NCBI RefSeq assembly: GCF_006265175.1
Contig: NZ_VDCQ01000006.1
Span: forward strand, 68,074-132,073
DNA from: Paenibacillus hemerocallicola
GTDB taxonomy: Bacteria > Bacillota > Bacilli > Paenibacillales > NBRC-103111
Reading direction: 5' to 3'
DNA: 64,000 bases
A program made the position numbers and the translations under genes. This document shows positions 32,884-44,685 of this stretch, one piece after another. The number at the start of each line of letters is the position of its first letter. Position 1 is the stretch's first letter. A model generated the notes under the pieces. The model had not been told where the DNA came from, did no database searches, and saw nothing but the letters and a program-made list of their open reading frames with translations.

Positions 32884-34065
32884 TCACTTTGGCACATACA
32901 TAAGTGCAATTTCCCGTGTGCGCCGGTTTTTCTCGGTAATTTCGTCCCGCCTCGGAATCGGCGTCCATTGCTCCACGGAGTCTAGCCACGTGTGCGGAAG
33001 CTCCAGCGGGCTCCTCTTTGTCCACTCGTCCAGCCACGTCTTGGGCAGCGGCAAGCTCGGCTCGCGGGACAGACGGTCCATGAGCGGATGTTCGGTCATC
33101 GTCAGCCATAGGAAGCTCCAGGCGCGAGGGACGACCCGCCAAATGTCGTAGCCGCCGCCGCCCAAAGCGACCCAGCGTCCTTGGCAGTACTGGTGCGCGA
33201 GACGGTGAATCGTGCCCGGCATCTCGACATAGATGCGGGTGCTGCAGTGAACATGGGCGAGCGGATCCAAGGCGTGGGCGTCGCAGCCGTGCTGGCTCAC
33301 GATAACGTCCGGCTTGAAAAAACGGACGACACGCTCCATCGCCTCGTCGAAGCCCTCCATCCACGAATCGTCCTCGGTATACGGCTCTACCGGGACATTG
33401 ACGCACATGCCGTAGCCGTCGCCATCGCCCCGTTCGTTTACGGCGCCCGTGCCGGGAAACAAATATTTGCCGGTCTCATGGAACGAAAGCGTGCATACGT
33501 TCGGATCATGATAGAACGACCATTGCACGCCGTCGCCGTGATGCACGTCCGTGTCCACATACAACACTTTGGCATCGTATCGTTCGCGGATGTAAGCGAT
33601 TGCTACCGAGGCGTCGTTATAAATGCAGAAGCCCGCGCCTTTGTTCGGCATCGCATGATGAAGTCCGCCGCCAAGATGGAGCGCATGGTCGGCGAGACCG
33701 GACATGACGATTTCCGCGGCTTCGATCGAGCCGCCGACGACTTGGCTTGTCACATCATGCATGTTCGCGAAGTAGGGGGTGTCCTCGGTATCGAGGCCGA
33801 ACCGTTCGGCCTCCCTGATCGCTTTGTCGGTCGGGACCGGCTCGCTGAGCGCTTTTACCTCGTTTACGTATTCCGGCGTATGCACGAGCAATAACTGCTC
33901 GTCCAGCGCTTTACGGGGTTTGCGGAATTGCGATTGCTGCAGCGCCCCTGCCTTTTCGAGCAGATCGCGGGTCATGAGCAGCCGCTCCGGATCGAACGGA
34001 TGCGTATCGTTAAAGCGGTATTGCAGCTCGTCCTCGTGAAAGACGTACACCGCGTTTTTGCTCAT
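32884..34065 (-). CDS. acuC: Acetoin utilisation deacetylase AcuC
   Basis: This 393-residue zinc histone-deacetylase-like enzyme carries the catalytic pattern LHHAMPNKGAGFCIYND, VDTDVHHGDGVQWSFYHD (Zn Asp/His), FPGTGAVNERGDGDG, SQHGCDAHALDPLA and GGGGYDIWRV. AcuC removes the acetyl group that AcuA places on acetyl-CoA synthetase, reactivating it. It is co-directional with acuA, 19 bases behind, and divergent from acsA. GGAGG lies eight bases before the ATG. acuB, present in the B. subtilis operon, is missing here. Confidence 0.95.
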   Translation of the reverse strand: MSKNAVYVFHEDELQYRFNDTHPFDPERLLMTRDLLEKAGALQQSQFRKPRKALDEQLLLVHTPEYVNEVKALSEPVPTDKAIREAERFGLDTEDTPYFANMHDVTSQVVGGSIEAAEIVMSGLADHALHLGGGLHHAMPNKGAGFCIYNDASVAIAYIRERYDAKVLYVDTDVHHGDGVQWSFYHDPNVCTLSFHETGKYLFPGTGAVNERGDGDGYGMCVNVPVEPYTEDDSWMEGFDEAMERVVRFFKPDVIVSQHGCDAHALDPLAHVHCSTRIYVEMPGTIHRLAHQYCQGRWVALGGGGYDIWRVVPRAWSFLWLTMTEHPLMDRLSREPSLPLPKTWLDEWTKRSPLELPHTWLDSVEQWTPIPRRDEITEKNRRTREIALMYVPK

Positions 34066-34084
34066 AAGGCAGTCCTCCGTTTTT

Positions 34085-34717
34085 TCAATACATAAACCTT
34101 TGGTGAAACCGGATCGTATCGAACTTTTCCACAGAGGAAAGCGGAACTTCCTTGCCGATGCGCACCATCAGACAGTTCGCCGGGTGCGAGCAAATTTCCG
34201 GATCGTCCGTGGCGAACCAGACCATGTCTACCGATTTCATCAGCTTCTCCATCATTTTGCGGTAGTCCCATACGTTGGACAAGCTGCCCTTCAAATCCCA
34301 ATGCCAATAATATTCGGTCGTAAACACGATCATATTTTCCAATTGCTCTTCCAAGAAGGCGAGCTGAATCATTTTTTTGCCGAGCCCGATGGAACGGTAA
34401 TCGTCCGCTACCTCTATCGCGCCAAGCTCCAATAAATCGATCATGTTGCCCTCGGACCAGCGCTCCATTTCGTCAGGGTAATGGAACGTTACGTATCCGA
34501 CGATCGTAGAGCCGTCGCGGGTCAATATGATGCGTCCTTCGGGCAGCTCGGATATTTCCACAAGCGCCACGTGCTGCTCGTTCGGGCGCCGGAACGCGTC
34601 CAGGTCGGGATGCATGCCCAGCGATCGCAGATGATCAGGCGGTACGGGCCCTTCGACTAGCAGTGTTTTGCCTTCGAATTCGATTTCTTTCGAGTGATAT
34701 CGTTTACGGTGCTCCAT
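34085..34717 (-). CDS. acuA: Protein lysine acetyltransferase AcuA (GNAT family)
   Basis: This 210-residue GNAT protein shows GRIILTRDGSTIVGYVTFHY, EVADDYRSIGLGKKMIQLAF (the acetyl-CoA loop), and EYYWHWDLKGSLSNVWDYR, typical of AcuA. It acetylates and inactivates acetyl-CoA synthetase, whose gene starts on the other side of the shared promoter region. It starts at an ATG with AAGGAG ten bases upstream. Together with acuC it forms the regulatory half of a divergent module. Confidence 0.95.
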   Translation of the reverse strand: MEHRKRYHSKEIEFEGKTLLVEGPVPPDHLRSLGMHPDLDAFRRPNEQHVALVEISELPEGRIILTRDGSTIVGYVTFHYPDEMERWSEGNMIDLLELGAIEVADDYRSIGLGKKMIQLAFLEEQLENMIVFTTEYYWHWDLKGSLSNVWDYRKMMEKLMKSVDMVWFATDDPEICSHPANCLMVRIGKEVPLSSVEKFDTIRFHQRFMY

Positions 34718-34823
34718 GAACTGGCTTCTCCTTTCCGGATGCGGTCGTTCTATTGAAAAGCCCCTATGCTACTTATATCAGATTAGACGGCCGATGAAAA
34801 GCAATGTGCGGCCAATTTGGATA

Positions 34824-34832
34824 TGGTATAAT
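34824..34832 (+). promoter_or_regulatory. Extended -10 promoter of acsA
   Basis: TGGTATAAT forms an extended -10 element about 115 bases before the acsA start. No convincing -35 box is present. The leader contains the cre-like site. Confidence 0.55.
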
Positions 34833-34907
34833 GGCATTGCCACAAAACTTTCATCCTTATCATGCATTTCGAACAGCTGTGCGAGCTCATAATGTCGGAA
34901 GACCTTG

Positions 34908-34921
34908 TGAAAGCGTTTCAT
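34908..34921 (+). promoter_or_regulatory. cre-like site (CcpA operator) in the acsA leader
   Basis: TGAAAGCGTTTCAT resembles the cre consensus TGWAANCGNTNWCA but its right arm is one base short. It lies well downstream of the predicted acsA start point, where CcpA would act as a roadblock. B. subtilis has cre sites in the same intergenic region. Confidence 0.5.
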
Positions 34922-34947
34922 ATGTCGGAGTTATCAGGAGGAAAAGG

Positions 34948-36672
<1,725 letters not shown>

Positions 36673-36704
36673 AACGTTGCGCGGATAGGAAGCGGCGGCG
36701 GAAA

Positions 36705-36748
36705 ATAAGAACAGCGCTTTGCCTCGTAAGAGGCAAGCGCTGTTCTTT
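36705..36748. terminator. Bidirectional terminator between acsA and the PBP gene
   Basis: AAGAACAGCGCTTTGCCTC and GAGGCAAGCGCTGTTCTT form a long stem with one bulge and a GTAA loop. Confidence 0.9.
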
Positions 36749-36753
36749 GTGTT

Positions 36754-39700
36754 TTACGGTTTTTTGCTCTTGAACTCCACGGACGGCGAAGGCTTCGATT
36801 CGCCCGCGTCATTGACCGCGACGACCCGATACCAGCCGTCGTAGACGATCGCGTAGTAGTTCAATTTATTAGAATCGCTGGATTGCAGTTTTTTGTACGT
36901 GCCTTGCTCTTTATCGCTGTAGAAGACGTCGTACCGTTTGATGTTTTCCGTCTTCGGATTGGCCGACCAGCTGATCTCGATGCTGGCGCCAGACGTTTTG
37001 ACCGCGACGTTTTTCGGCGTGGTCGGAGGCGTCTTGCTCACCGTCTTGTCTCCGGTCTTACCGTCATCCGGCTTGCCGGTTCCGGTGGTTCCGTTCCCCG
37101 TTCCGCCGTTCGCGCCGGTGCCGCCGCCGTTTTGCCCGTTCGGAACGCCGAGCTGATCGAGCGGGGAAGAGATGTCGATGGAGCCTCCGTCGGACAGCAC
37201 GGCCTTGCTGGGCTTCGATTCTTTGCCAGCGACGTCGACAGCCGTAATGTAATAGCCTGTCGTACGCTGCGGGCTGCCGATATCGGTGAACAGCAGGTCG
37301 TGCCCGCTCAGTACCACTTTTCCGGAAACCCGTTGGAAGCCGCCCAGTCCGGTATCCGATTTGTACAACCGATAGCCGACGATATCCGCGCTTCCCGCTT
37401 CCTGGAACGTGATCTCCGTCTTGTCGCCGGAACGCTTCAGCGTTATCCCTCCCGGCGGGTTCGGCACTTGCCCGTCGTCCGCCCGCGGGTCCACCTCGTA
37501 GGCGGCGTCGTTCTCGTAGTCGAGCGGATAATAGTGCGAGATGTTCGGCCGGTTGTTTGCGGGAAGCTGCGGCAAAATGGCCTCGATTTCCTTGATGATC
37601 TCGGAGATCGGCCGTTCGCGCTTCACCACCGTCTTCTCCTGTACCATATCCGGCGGGGTGCCCGGCTGCGGTACGTATACTTTGCCGTTGTACGACACGT
37701 ATTTTTGCTTGATCAAAACCTGGTCTTCCTCGGTCGGGAGGAACTTCTTGTTGAAAATGTCCGTTATCGTTTTGCCGGCGGCCTTCGTTTGCTCGTTCGG
37801 CAGCTTGCCCGAGTACGCCGATACGGCCATGCTGACAATATTGGCCGGTTTCTCGAATTCTTTGGTCGGCATCAGCTCGGGGCGCTTCTCCACTACGGCG
37901 TTCATCACTTTCGACCATATTTTCAATGCGCGCTGCGTGCCGCAGCCCAGCTCGCCGTTTTTGTCGCAGCCCGATTTTTTCAGCGTATGCTTCTGCTGGT
38001 CGTATCCGGCCCATACCCCGACGGTAATATCCGGCGAGTAGCCGACAAACCAAGCGTCTCCGTCATTTTGGGTGGAGCCCGTTTTGCCGGCGATCGGCAC
38101 TTGCTTGTAATATTTAAAATCTTTTTTCAAAATCGTCGCGGTTCCGGAGCTTACGACCGTCTTCATCATGTCGGTGATGAGATAGGCGGTTTCCTCCGAA
38201 TAGACGGTTGTCGGCTTCAATTCATGCTCGTATACCGTATTGCCGTCCGTATCGGTAATTTTGCGGATCAGAAACGTGTCGGTAAAGACGCCTTTATTCG
38301 GAATGGAGCTGTACGCGTTCGTCAATTCTTCTACCGAGACGCCCTTGGACAACCCGCCTATAACGCCGGTTTGGGCATTGTAGTCGCTTTTCTCGAGCGT
38401 CGTAATCCCGAGCTTCTTGGCGAAGTCCCAAGCGGCGTTTATCCCGACTATGTTGAGAAACACCTTGATGGCCGGAATATTGTAGGACTGGTTCAGCGCC
38501 TGTCTGGCCGTTACGAGCCCGTGGAAGTCGTTGTCCCAGTTTTCCGGCAAATGAAATCCTTTCGAGCCGTCCTTCAGAATGACCGGTACGTCGTCGATAA
38601 TCGTACCGGGAGATATCGCGCCGCTCTCGATAGCCGGAATATAGGCGGCGATCGGCTTCATCGTCGATCCCGGCTGACGGGTCATTTGGGTGGCCAGGTT
38701 CATCTGCTCTTTGTAAAAGTCGCGGCCTTCGATCATCCCGAGAATGGCGCCGGTCTTGTTGTCCAGGGCGATAGCGGCGATCTGCTCGACCCCTTTGTCT
38801 TTATCGTCTGGCGTGAAATTGTCGGGGTTGTCGGAAATGGCGTGCATTTCATCGTACAACGTTTTGTCGATCGTCGTGTAAATGTGATAGCCTTTGCGCA
38901 GCAAATCCTCATGGGCTTGCTTGATCGCCTGGGCATACGTTTCCTGAGCCTGCTTCGTATCTTTTTGGAGGTTGGGGTTGGCCAAATTGGCCAATATGTC
39001 CGCCGACTGCCGTTCTACCTCAAGCATCAGATAAGGGTATGTATTGTACGCCTTCTGTTCCGATTTGGCGAGAGAGCTTTTGAGATCGAAGGCGAGCGCC
39101 TCGTCGTACTGCGACTGGGTAATGACGCCTTCCTCGAGCATCCTCTTCAGGACAAGCTTCGTCCGTTCGACCGCGTTGGCGAAGCCTTTCTCGTCAAGCT
39201 CGCCGCGGCTCGTAAAGGCGGAATATTTGGACGGCAGCTGCGGCAAACCGGCCAAGTAGGCGGCTTGAGCCACATTCAGCTGATTCAGGTCGTCGATGTT
39301 GAAAATCCCTTTGGACGCGGCCTTGATCCCGTATAGATTGTATCCGGTCGAACCGTTGCCGTATGGAATTTTGTTCAAGTAGGCGAGCAGAATCTGGTCT
39401 TTGGACAGCAGCCGTTCCAGACGGAGCGCCAACAAGATTTCCTTGAACTTCCGGTTGTCGTTGCGGTCCAGTGTCAAAAATACGCGGCGGGCGACCTGCT
39501 GGGTAATGGTGCTGCCCCCGGTCTGCACGTCGGCATTGGTGATCCTCTGGGTCACCGCACGGGTGAGAGCTTTCAGATTGACGCCATAATGACTGTAAAA
39601 TTCATGGTCCTCGATAGCCAACACGGCGTTTTTCACCAAATCGGGCAGCTCGTGAATCCCGATCGGACGGCGGTCTTCCTCCGAGCGTAGCTGACCTATG

Positions 39701-39954
39701 GGAATGTCGTCGTTGAAGTAGACGAAGCCGGTAATGGCATTTTCGTTAATTTTATCGACGATTTCGTTTTGCGGACGAACCGGATCGTCCTTGACAAGCG
39801 CGCTCACGTAGCCGAATGCGGCTCCCGCTCCCAAAAAACCGACAATGACCGCGGTGGCGAACATCCATTTGAGGGTGGTCAGGAGCACCCGTCCCGCTGT
39901 TCTCCATTTGCTGCGGCCGGCGGCGGCAGGCTGGTTCGATAAGTCATTGGTCAT
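36754..39954 (-). CDS. Class A penicillin-binding protein 1A with C-terminal FN3 domains
   Basis: This 1066-residue bifunctional cell-wall synthase has a short cytosolic N-terminus and one membrane anchor (about 28-52). The glycosyltransferase domain holds the catalytic Glu in AIEDHEFYSHYGV and GGSTITQQVARRVF. The transpeptidase domain has the Ser of RQPGSTMKPIAAY, an SYN motif and KTGSTQNDGDAWFVGY. After about residue 840 come two fibronectin type III-like domains joined by a Gly/Thr-rich linker (NGGTGNGTTGTG-like). FN3 tails are an elaboration found in Paenibacillaceae PBPs. ATG 39954 is chosen from AAGGAGG eight bases upstream. Confidence 0.93.
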   Translation of the reverse strand: MTNDLSNQPAAAGRSKWRTAGRVLLTTLKWMFATAVIVGFLGAGAAFGYVSALVKDDPVRPQNEIVDKINENAITGFVYFNDDIPIGQLRSEEDRRPIGIHELPDLVKNAVLAIEDHEFYSHYGVNLKALTRAVTQRITNADVQTGGSTITQQVARRVFLTLDRNDNRKFKEILLALRLERLLSKDQILLAYLNKIPYGNGSTGYNLYGIKAASKGIFNIDDLNQLNVAQAAYLAGLPQLPSKYSAFTSRGELDEKGFANAVERTKLVLKRMLEEGVITQSQYDEALAFDLKSSLAKSEQKAYNTYPYLMLEVERQSADILANLANPNLQKDTKQAQETYAQAIKQAHEDLLRKGYHIYTTIDKTLYDEMHAISDNPDNFTPDDKDKGVEQIAAIALDNKTGAILGMIEGRDFYKEQMNLATQMTRQPGSTMKPIAAYIPAIESGAISPGTIIDDVPVILKDGSKGFHLPENWDNDFHGLVTARQALNQSYNIPAIKVFLNIVGINAAWDFAKKLGITTLEKSDYNAQTGVIGGLSKGVSVEELTNAYSSIPNKGVFTDTFLIRKITDTDGNTVYEHELKPTTVYSEETAYLITDMMKTVVSSGTATILKKDFKYYKQVPIAGKTGSTQNDGDAWFVGYSPDITVGVWAGYDQQKHTLKKSGCDKNGELGCGTQRALKIWSKVMNAVVEKRPELMPTKEFEKPANIVSMAVSAYSGKLPNEQTKAAGKTITDIFNKKFLPTEEDQVLIKQKYVSYNGKVYVPQPGTPPDMVQEKTVVKRERPISEIIKEIEAILPQLPANNRPNISHYYPLDYENDAAYEVDPRADDGQVPNPPGGITLKRSGDKTEITFQEAGSADIVGYRLYKSDTGLGGFQRVSGKVVLSGHDLLFTDIGSPQRTTGYYITAVDVAGKESKPSKAVLSDGGSIDISSPLDQLGVPNGQNGGGTGANGGTGNGTTGTGKPDDGKTGDKTVSKTPPTTPKNVAVKTSGASIEISWSANPKTENIKRYDVFYSDKEQGTYKKLQSSDSNKLNYYAIVYDGWYRVVAVNDAGESKPSPSVEFKSKKP

Positions 39955-40006
39955 TCCTCGATCCTCCTTAGGCATAACAGGCTTATTATACCACATATTT
40001 ATCCGT

Positions 40007-40036
40007 TTGACTTTGTTCGGGAAGTTATGATATAAC
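40007..40036 (+). promoter_or_regulatory. Promoter of tyrS
   Basis: TTGACT and TATAAC are spaced by 18 bases, about 25 bases before the T-box leader. Confidence 0.6.
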
Positions 40037-40059
40037 TGTTGAAACTAATCGAAAACGGT

Positions 40060-40376
40060 CAAAGCAAAGATGGACTGCTCTCCTCGGCGAGAGGGGAGCA
40101 AGTAGACGGGTGGAACCGCGCATTACAGAGAACCGGCGTTCGCTGAAAGCCGGGATGCGTCCATTGTCGAAGTACGGTCCGGAGCCGCGGAAAGGGAAGC
40201 GCACAGACTGCGCCAAGTTTCCGCCGGGTTTATCCCGTTATCATGCCGAGTGAAAGCGGCAGTCTATGCGTACAGTCCTTTACCGGGCCATACAGCATTC
40301 GGACGGTCTTGCTTTAATTAGGGTGGTACCGCGGGTGAAGTCTTCCCGTCCCTTTGTGGACGTGGAGGCTTTTTTT
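40060..40376 (+). promoter_or_regulatory. T-box riboswitch (tyrosine) controlling tyrS
   Basis: The leader shows T-box landmarks in order: a Stem I region with AGATGGA-type base and AGAGAACCGG, a candidate TAC (Tyr) specifier at 40173-40175, and the invariant antiterminator sequence AGGGTGGTACCGCG at 40320-40333. A terminator stem at 40338-40371 ends in seven Ts. Uncharged tRNA-Tyr would stabilise the antiterminator and allow tyrS transcription. The specifier position is a proposal from context. Confidence 0.93.
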
Positions 40377-40419
40377 GTCGTTTCGCGGGGTTCGCACACA
40401 TAAGGGGAGGTTCATGACA

Positions 40420-41676
40420 ATGGAAGCATGGGAACGTTTGACGGAAGAGCAGCAAAGAGAGGCGGTCCGCCAATGGGAGACGATACGCCGCGGCTCGGTG
40501 GAAATCGTGCCGGAGGAGGAGCTGAAGGAAAGCATCGCGCGGTCGCTGATCACGGGCGTACCGCTCAAGGTCAAGCTGGGGATGGATCCGTCGGCGCCGG
40601 ATCTGCACGTAGGACATACGGTCGTGCTGCGCAAGCTTCGTCAATTCCAAGATCTCGGGCACGAGGTGCAGCTGATCATCGGTGATTTCACCGGACGGAT
40701 CGGAGACCCGACAGGCAAGTCGGAGACGCGCAAGCAGCTTTCCGAGGACGATGTGAAACGGAATGCGGAAACGTACCAGAAACAAATTTTCAAACTGCTG
40801 AATCCGCGGCAGACGACCGTTTATTACAACTCCCAGTGGCTGAACAAGCTTCATTTTGCCGATGTCGTCCAACTGGCCTCCAAGGTGACGGTCGCCCGCA
40901 TTCTGGAGCGCGACGACTTCACGAAGCGTTATACGAACGGGCAGCCGATCGGAGTCCATGAATTTTTTTACCCGCTCATGCAGGGCTACGACTCGGTCGA
41001 GCTGGAGAGCGACGTGGAGCTGGGCGGTACGGATCAGAAGTTTAATGTGCTGATGGGGCGCACGCTGCAGAAGGAATACGGCAAACGTCAGCAGGCGGCC
41101 ATTATTCTTCCGCTCATCGAAGGACTCGACGGCGTTCAGAAAATGAGCAAAAGCCTCGGCAATTACATCGGCATCGATGAGTTGCCCAACGAAATTTACG
41201 GAAAAGCGATGTCCGTTCCGGACGAGCTGATGATGAAATATTACGAGCTCGCGACCGATTTGTCCGAAGAGGAGCTTGCGGGCTTGAAGACGGGACTGGC
41301 CGACGGGAGCGTGCATCCCCGGGACGCCAAGATGAAGCTGGCGTTTACTTTCGTGCGCATGTACCACGGGGAAGCGGCAGCCGAGGAAGCGGAGCGGCAT
41401 TTCGTAACGGTATTCCAGCAAAGGGCGCTTCCGGACGATCTGGAGGAGGTCCGGCTTTCCGGAACGGAGCTCGAGAACGGCACGATCCGGATCGTTCATC
41501 TGCTCGTCGCCTTAGGTCTGCAGGAATCGAACGGGGAGGCGAAGCGCAGCGTGGCGCAGGGCGCCGTGAAGCATAATGAGCGGAAGCTAGCGGATCCGAA
41601 TGCCGCCATTGCGGTAGCGGACGGGGATGTCATTCAAGTAGGCAAACGGAAATTCGCCAAAATCAAACTGGTCTAA
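40420..41676 (+). CDS. tyrS: Tyrosyl-tRNA synthetase
   Basis: This class I synthetase of about 418 residues has the HIGH-equivalent [15 protein letters not shown], the tyrosine pocket ([17 protein letters not shown]) and [14 protein letters not shown] (KMSKS). A C-terminal S4-type RNA-binding domain reads [15 protein letters not shown] and [19 protein letters not shown] 40420 is preferred over 40414 because AGGGGAGG at 40403-40410 would be too close to the latter. It is controlled by the T-box upstream and is convergent with rpsD, as in B. subtilis. Confidence 0.97.
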   Translation: MEAWERLTEEQQREAVRQWETIRRGSVEIVPEEELKESIARSLITGVPLKVKLGMDPSAPDLHVGHTVVLRKLRQFQDLGHEVQLIIGDFTGRIGDPTGKSETRKQLSEDDVKRNAETYQKQIFKLLNPRQTTVYYNSQWLNKLHFADVVQLASKVTVARILERDDFTKRYTNGQPIGVHEFFYPLMQGYDSVELESDVELGGTDQKFNVLMGRTLQKEYGKRQQAAIILPLIEGLDGVQKMSKSLGNYIGIDELPNEIYGKAMSVPDELMMKYYELATDLSEEELAGLKTGLADGSVHPRDAKMKLAFTFVRMYHGEAAAEEAERHFVTVFQQRALPDDLEEVRLSGTELENGTIRIVHLLVALGLQESNGEAKRSVAQGAVKHNERKLADPNAAIAVADGDVIQVGKRKFAKIKLV

Positions 41677-41679
41677 AAC

Positions 41680-41707
41680 GAAATCCCCCGGGCAGAAGCC
41701 CGGGGGA
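41680..41707. terminator. Terminator between tyrS and rpsD
   Basis: The perfect 10-bp stem TCCCCCGGGC/GCCCGGGGGA with an AGAA loop. The T-rich tail is better on the minus strand (rpsD side). Confidence 0.8.
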
Positions 41708-41726
41708 GATGCGTGTCGGCAATAAA

Positions 41727-42326
41727 TTAACGGCTGTAAAACTCGACGATTTGCTTTTCGTCGATTTCTTGCGGAAGCTCGGAACGCTCCGGAAGACGGA
41801 TGTACTTGCCTTCCATCGAAGAATCGGTGAACTCGAGGTAGTTCGGCAAGAAGTTGCGGTTTGCCAATGCGTCCTTAATGGAAGACAGGGCGCGGCTTCT
41901 TTCGCGAAGGCCGAGTACGTCGCCCGTGTTGACCGTGTAAGAAGGGATATCCACTTTTTTACCGTTAACCGTTACGTGGCCGTGAGCGACGAGCTGACGG
42001 GCGCCGGCGCGGGAGTTGGCCAAGCCGAGACGGTATACGAGGTTGTCCAGACGGCTTTCGAGCAGAATCATGAAGTTTTCGCCGGAAATCCCTTGCATAT
42101 TCGAAGCTTTGTCGAACAGGTTGCGGAATTGCTTCTCGCCCAAGCCGTACATGTGGCGAAGCTTTTGTTTTTCTTGCAGCTGGATGCCGTAGCCGCTCAG
42201 CTTCTTGCGTTGTCCCGGACCGTGTTGTCCCGGAGGAAATGCGCGTTTCAATTCTTTGCCCGTACCGCTCAGGGAAACGCCGAGGCGGCGGCTCAATTTA
42301 AATTTGGGACCTGTATAGCGTGCCAT
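41727..42326 (-). CDS. rpsD: 30S ribosomal protein S4
   Basis: This 199-residue primary 16S rRNA-binding protein reads [84 protein letters not shown] (in the S4 RNA-binding fold) and [13 protein letters not shown]. It has no zinc-binding cysteines. It is transcribed alone from a strong promoter with a long leader, as in B. subtilis. AAAGGAG lies upstream. Confidence 0.98.
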   Translation of the reverse strand: MARYTGPKFKLSRRLGVSLSGTGKELKRAFPPGQHGPGQRKKLSGYGIQLQEKQKLRHMYGLGEKQFRNLFDKASNMQGISGENFMILLESRLDNLVYRLGLANSRAGARQLVAHGHVTVNGKKVDIPSYTVNTGDVLGLRERSRALSSIKDALANRNFLPNYLEFTDSSMEGKYIRLPERSELPQEIDEKQIVEFYSR

Positions 42327-42533
42327 GTATAAGTTGCTCCTTTATCCGATAGTGTTTCATTGCTCAAGTAGGCGGCGGAATAGGGGAGACGTTCCGACGC
42401 GGTAAACGTTGCGAAACGGGCAAATGCCCTTTGTTTCCCGACAGACAGTTCAGCCGCTGGTCCGTCGGTAACGCATACCGTGAGGGTCGCATCGTGCGTC
42501 GCCAATTAAACAAACACCTTGTTCCACTCGACT
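42327..42533 (-). promoter_or_regulatory. Long rpsD leader, probable S4 autoregulatory element
   Basis: About 200 bases separate the rpsD promoter from its start codon without any open frame that looks coding. The GC-rich segment near 42400-42470 can pair with itself (for example GGGCATTTGCCC at 42418-42429). Firmicute rpsD genes carry a leader bound by S4 that represses translation; assignment here is by position and fold potential only. Confidence 0.5.
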
Positions 42534-42539
42534 ACTTAT

Positions 42540-42567
42540 TTTATAAGAAGACTATAGTCAATGTCAA
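42540..42567 (-). promoter_or_regulatory. Promoter of rpsD
   Basis: On the minus strand TTGACA and TATAAA are spaced by 16 bases in an AT-rich context. Confidence 0.75.
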
Positions 42568-42692
42568 GCTAATTGAAGCATATAAACGATATTCGGCTGA
42601 CGGCTTTAGCAAAACTTTATGGAAATTTTAATGCAACGGCATTGCCAATCTAGTATGATAGGAGTATTGACGTTTCATAAAAGGGGTTTGCC

Positions 42693-44600
42693 ATGGTAGG
42701 AATGCCACATCAGGACCGACTGGCAGCAACAATGTCGGATGCTTTCCGCACGTTCGTGACCGAGATGCAGAAGCGTATGCCCGGACGAACGGATGTTTAC
42801 GCGCTTTTCGATTCTGACGGCGGCTACAGGCTCCATTACACGCACGACCCTGTCCATTCCGTTTCGGCGCCTGCGCATCCCGTTACGGCCGAGACGTTTC
42901 AAGCAGAACCGTTTACAACCGCCTTCACCGCAAGCAGACGCGACCGATCGTTCCGGACGGCCGCCCTGCACTGGCCGCCCCTGCACCCGGAAGCCCATTT
43001 TTACGCTGTGGCTATACTCCCCGTTTTTTCCGACGACAACGAACTTATCGCCTATTTGGTCCGTCTGACTGACAATGAACCCATGGAAACGGAAACGACC
43101 GCCTTCATGCAGCTGGCCGGTATCGCGCTCACCGCCTGTATCCGAACGGAAACGGCCGAGCATGCCAGTCGCGAATTGCGCGTCCGAATCGATGAGCAGG
43201 AGAGAAGGGCGTCACGAAAAGAGGCGCAATACGCTTTGGCGATGCAGATCCATTTGCACAACGATGCCGACCAGGTGTTGACGGAGCTGATGCGCATTTT
43301 GGAGCTTCTGCTGCCGGGCCGGTTGTTTGAAATCTATTTGTCGCATGATCAATATTGCTCCATCGCCTCGGTGAAGCCGCTTCAATTCCGGCAGTCGGAC
43401 GAGGACAGCCGGTTTCGCGCATTTACCGAAGCCCGACTGGTCGTCGGGACCGATGAGGAGGGAAAGCCGTTGGAGGCGGTATTTCCTTTGCGCGGCAATC
43501 AGGGCGTATACGGCGTACTTCGCTTGGCGATCGCGGACGGTATGCAGCCGGAAGCCGAAACGATGCACAGCATCACGATGCTGGCGGATACGGCGGGCAG
43601 CGCCTTCGAGAACGCGAGGCTGTACGAGCAGTCGAACCGCCTCGTCGGCGAGCTTCGGCTTATTAACGAAATTACGCAGCGCTTGAACCAAAGCTTGAAG
43701 CTGCATGATATATACCATTTCGCTTCCACCGAACTGCGCAATATTTTCGATGCGGATTTCTCGTGCATTTTGGAGCTGGAGAAGGGAAGCTCCGAATTGA
43801 TCGTGCGGGCGAGCGAGCCGGCTTCGTTTTTCAGCGAACACTATGCGGTCGACTACGGGTTCTCGGGACGCGTCATCGCTACGAAGGAGCCGGTCATCAT
43901 ATCCGATTATCATGCCGACAGCAAAGTCCGATCGGTATGGATGGAATCGACGAATTCCCGATCTTTGCTGGCATGTCCCATTATGGTCGAAGGCGGCGTG
44001 GTGGGCGTCATTTTAGTCGCGCATCGCAGGGCGAACTACTTTTCGTACGATAATTACAAGCTGCTGCAGACGTTGTCGGGCCATATCGGCCTGGCGGTCT
44101 CGAATGCGAGCCTGCATGCCGAAGTCCGCAAGATGGTGCAAACCGACCGGCTCACGGGGCTGTACGCGAGGCATTATCTCGACGATCAGATCGGCTCGTT
44201 CCAGAAGAAAGACTATTGCGGCTCGCTGATCGTGGTCGATATCGACGATTTCAAAAAAGTGAACGACACTCACGGCCATCAGGTCGGCGACCGCGTGCTC
44301 ATCCACGTCAGCTCGATCGTCCGCTCGTGCATCCGCGAAGGCGATATCGCATCCCGCTGGGGCGGGGAGGAGCTGGCCGTTTATTTGTCGCAAGCGACGA
44401 AGGAGCAGGCGATGCACGTGGCCGAGCGTATACGCCGGAGAGTGCTGACGGAAACGTCGCCGAAGGTTTCGGTGTCGTGCGGCGTATCGGATTGGAACTG
44501 GGAAGACGAGAAGATCAGCGTGGAATCGCTGTTTTACCGGGCGGACATGGCTCTGTATAAGGCAAAGCATTCCGGCAAAAACCGGATTTGCATAGGTTGA
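42693..44600 (+). CDS. dgcP: GAF-GGDEF diguanylate cyclase, DgcP/YtrP-like
   Basis: This is a 635-residue soluble sensor enzyme. N-terminal GAF-like regions (about 20-150 and 180-300) are followed by a clear GAF domain (about 320-475, with FDADFSCILELEKGS and RSLLACPIMVEGGVVGVILV). A GGDEF domain (about 480-635) has TDRLTGLYARHYLDDQI and the active site RWGGEEL at 557-561. An RxxD inhibitory site (REGD, 548-551) sits five residues before it, so product inhibition is expected. Position next to rpsD matches B. subtilis dgcP. It makes cyclic di-GMP in response to an unknown signal. AAAAGGGG precedes the ATG. Confidence 0.9.
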   Translation: MVGMPHQDRLAATMSDAFRTFVTEMQKRMPGRTDVYALFDSDGGYRLHYTHDPVHSVSAPAHPVTAETFQAEPFTTAFTASRRDRSFRTAALHWPPLHPEAHFYAVAILPVFSDDNELIAYLVRLTDNEPMETETTAFMQLAGIALTACIRTETAEHASRELRVRIDEQERRASRKEAQYALAMQIHLHNDADQVLTELMRILELLLPGRLFEIYLSHDQYCSIASVKPLQFRQSDEDSRFRAFTEARLVVGTDEEGKPLEAVFPLRGNQGVYGVLRLAIADGMQPEAETMHSITMLADTAGSAFENARLYEQSNRLVGELRLINEITQRLNQSLKLHDIYHFASTELRNIFDADFSCILELEKGSSELIVRASEPASFFSEHYAVDYGFSGRVIATKEPVIISDYHADSKVRSVWMESTNSRSLLACPIMVEGGVVGVILVAHRRANYFSYDNYKLLQTLSGHIGLAVSNASLHAEVRKMVQTDRLTGLYARHYLDDQIGSFQKKDYCGSLIVVDIDDFKKVNDTHGHQVGDRVLIHVSSIVRSCIREGDIASRWGGEELAVYLSQATKEQAMHVAERIRRRVLTETSPKVSVSCGVSDWNWEDEKISVESLFYRADMALYKAKHSGKNRICIG

Positions 44601-44685
44601 GCGGCAATCGACGGAAACGCATAACAATCCATTCCGGGGAAACGATAATCAGGAACGATGAGCTTCGCTGCCCAGGAGGGATTCC

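Noticed and set aside
36883-39336. Long open frame (about 817 codons) on the plus strand opposite the PBP gene
   Set aside because: The composition is Arg/Val/Phe-rich with no recognisable domain and it is antisense to a clear class A PBP. It is a shadow frame.
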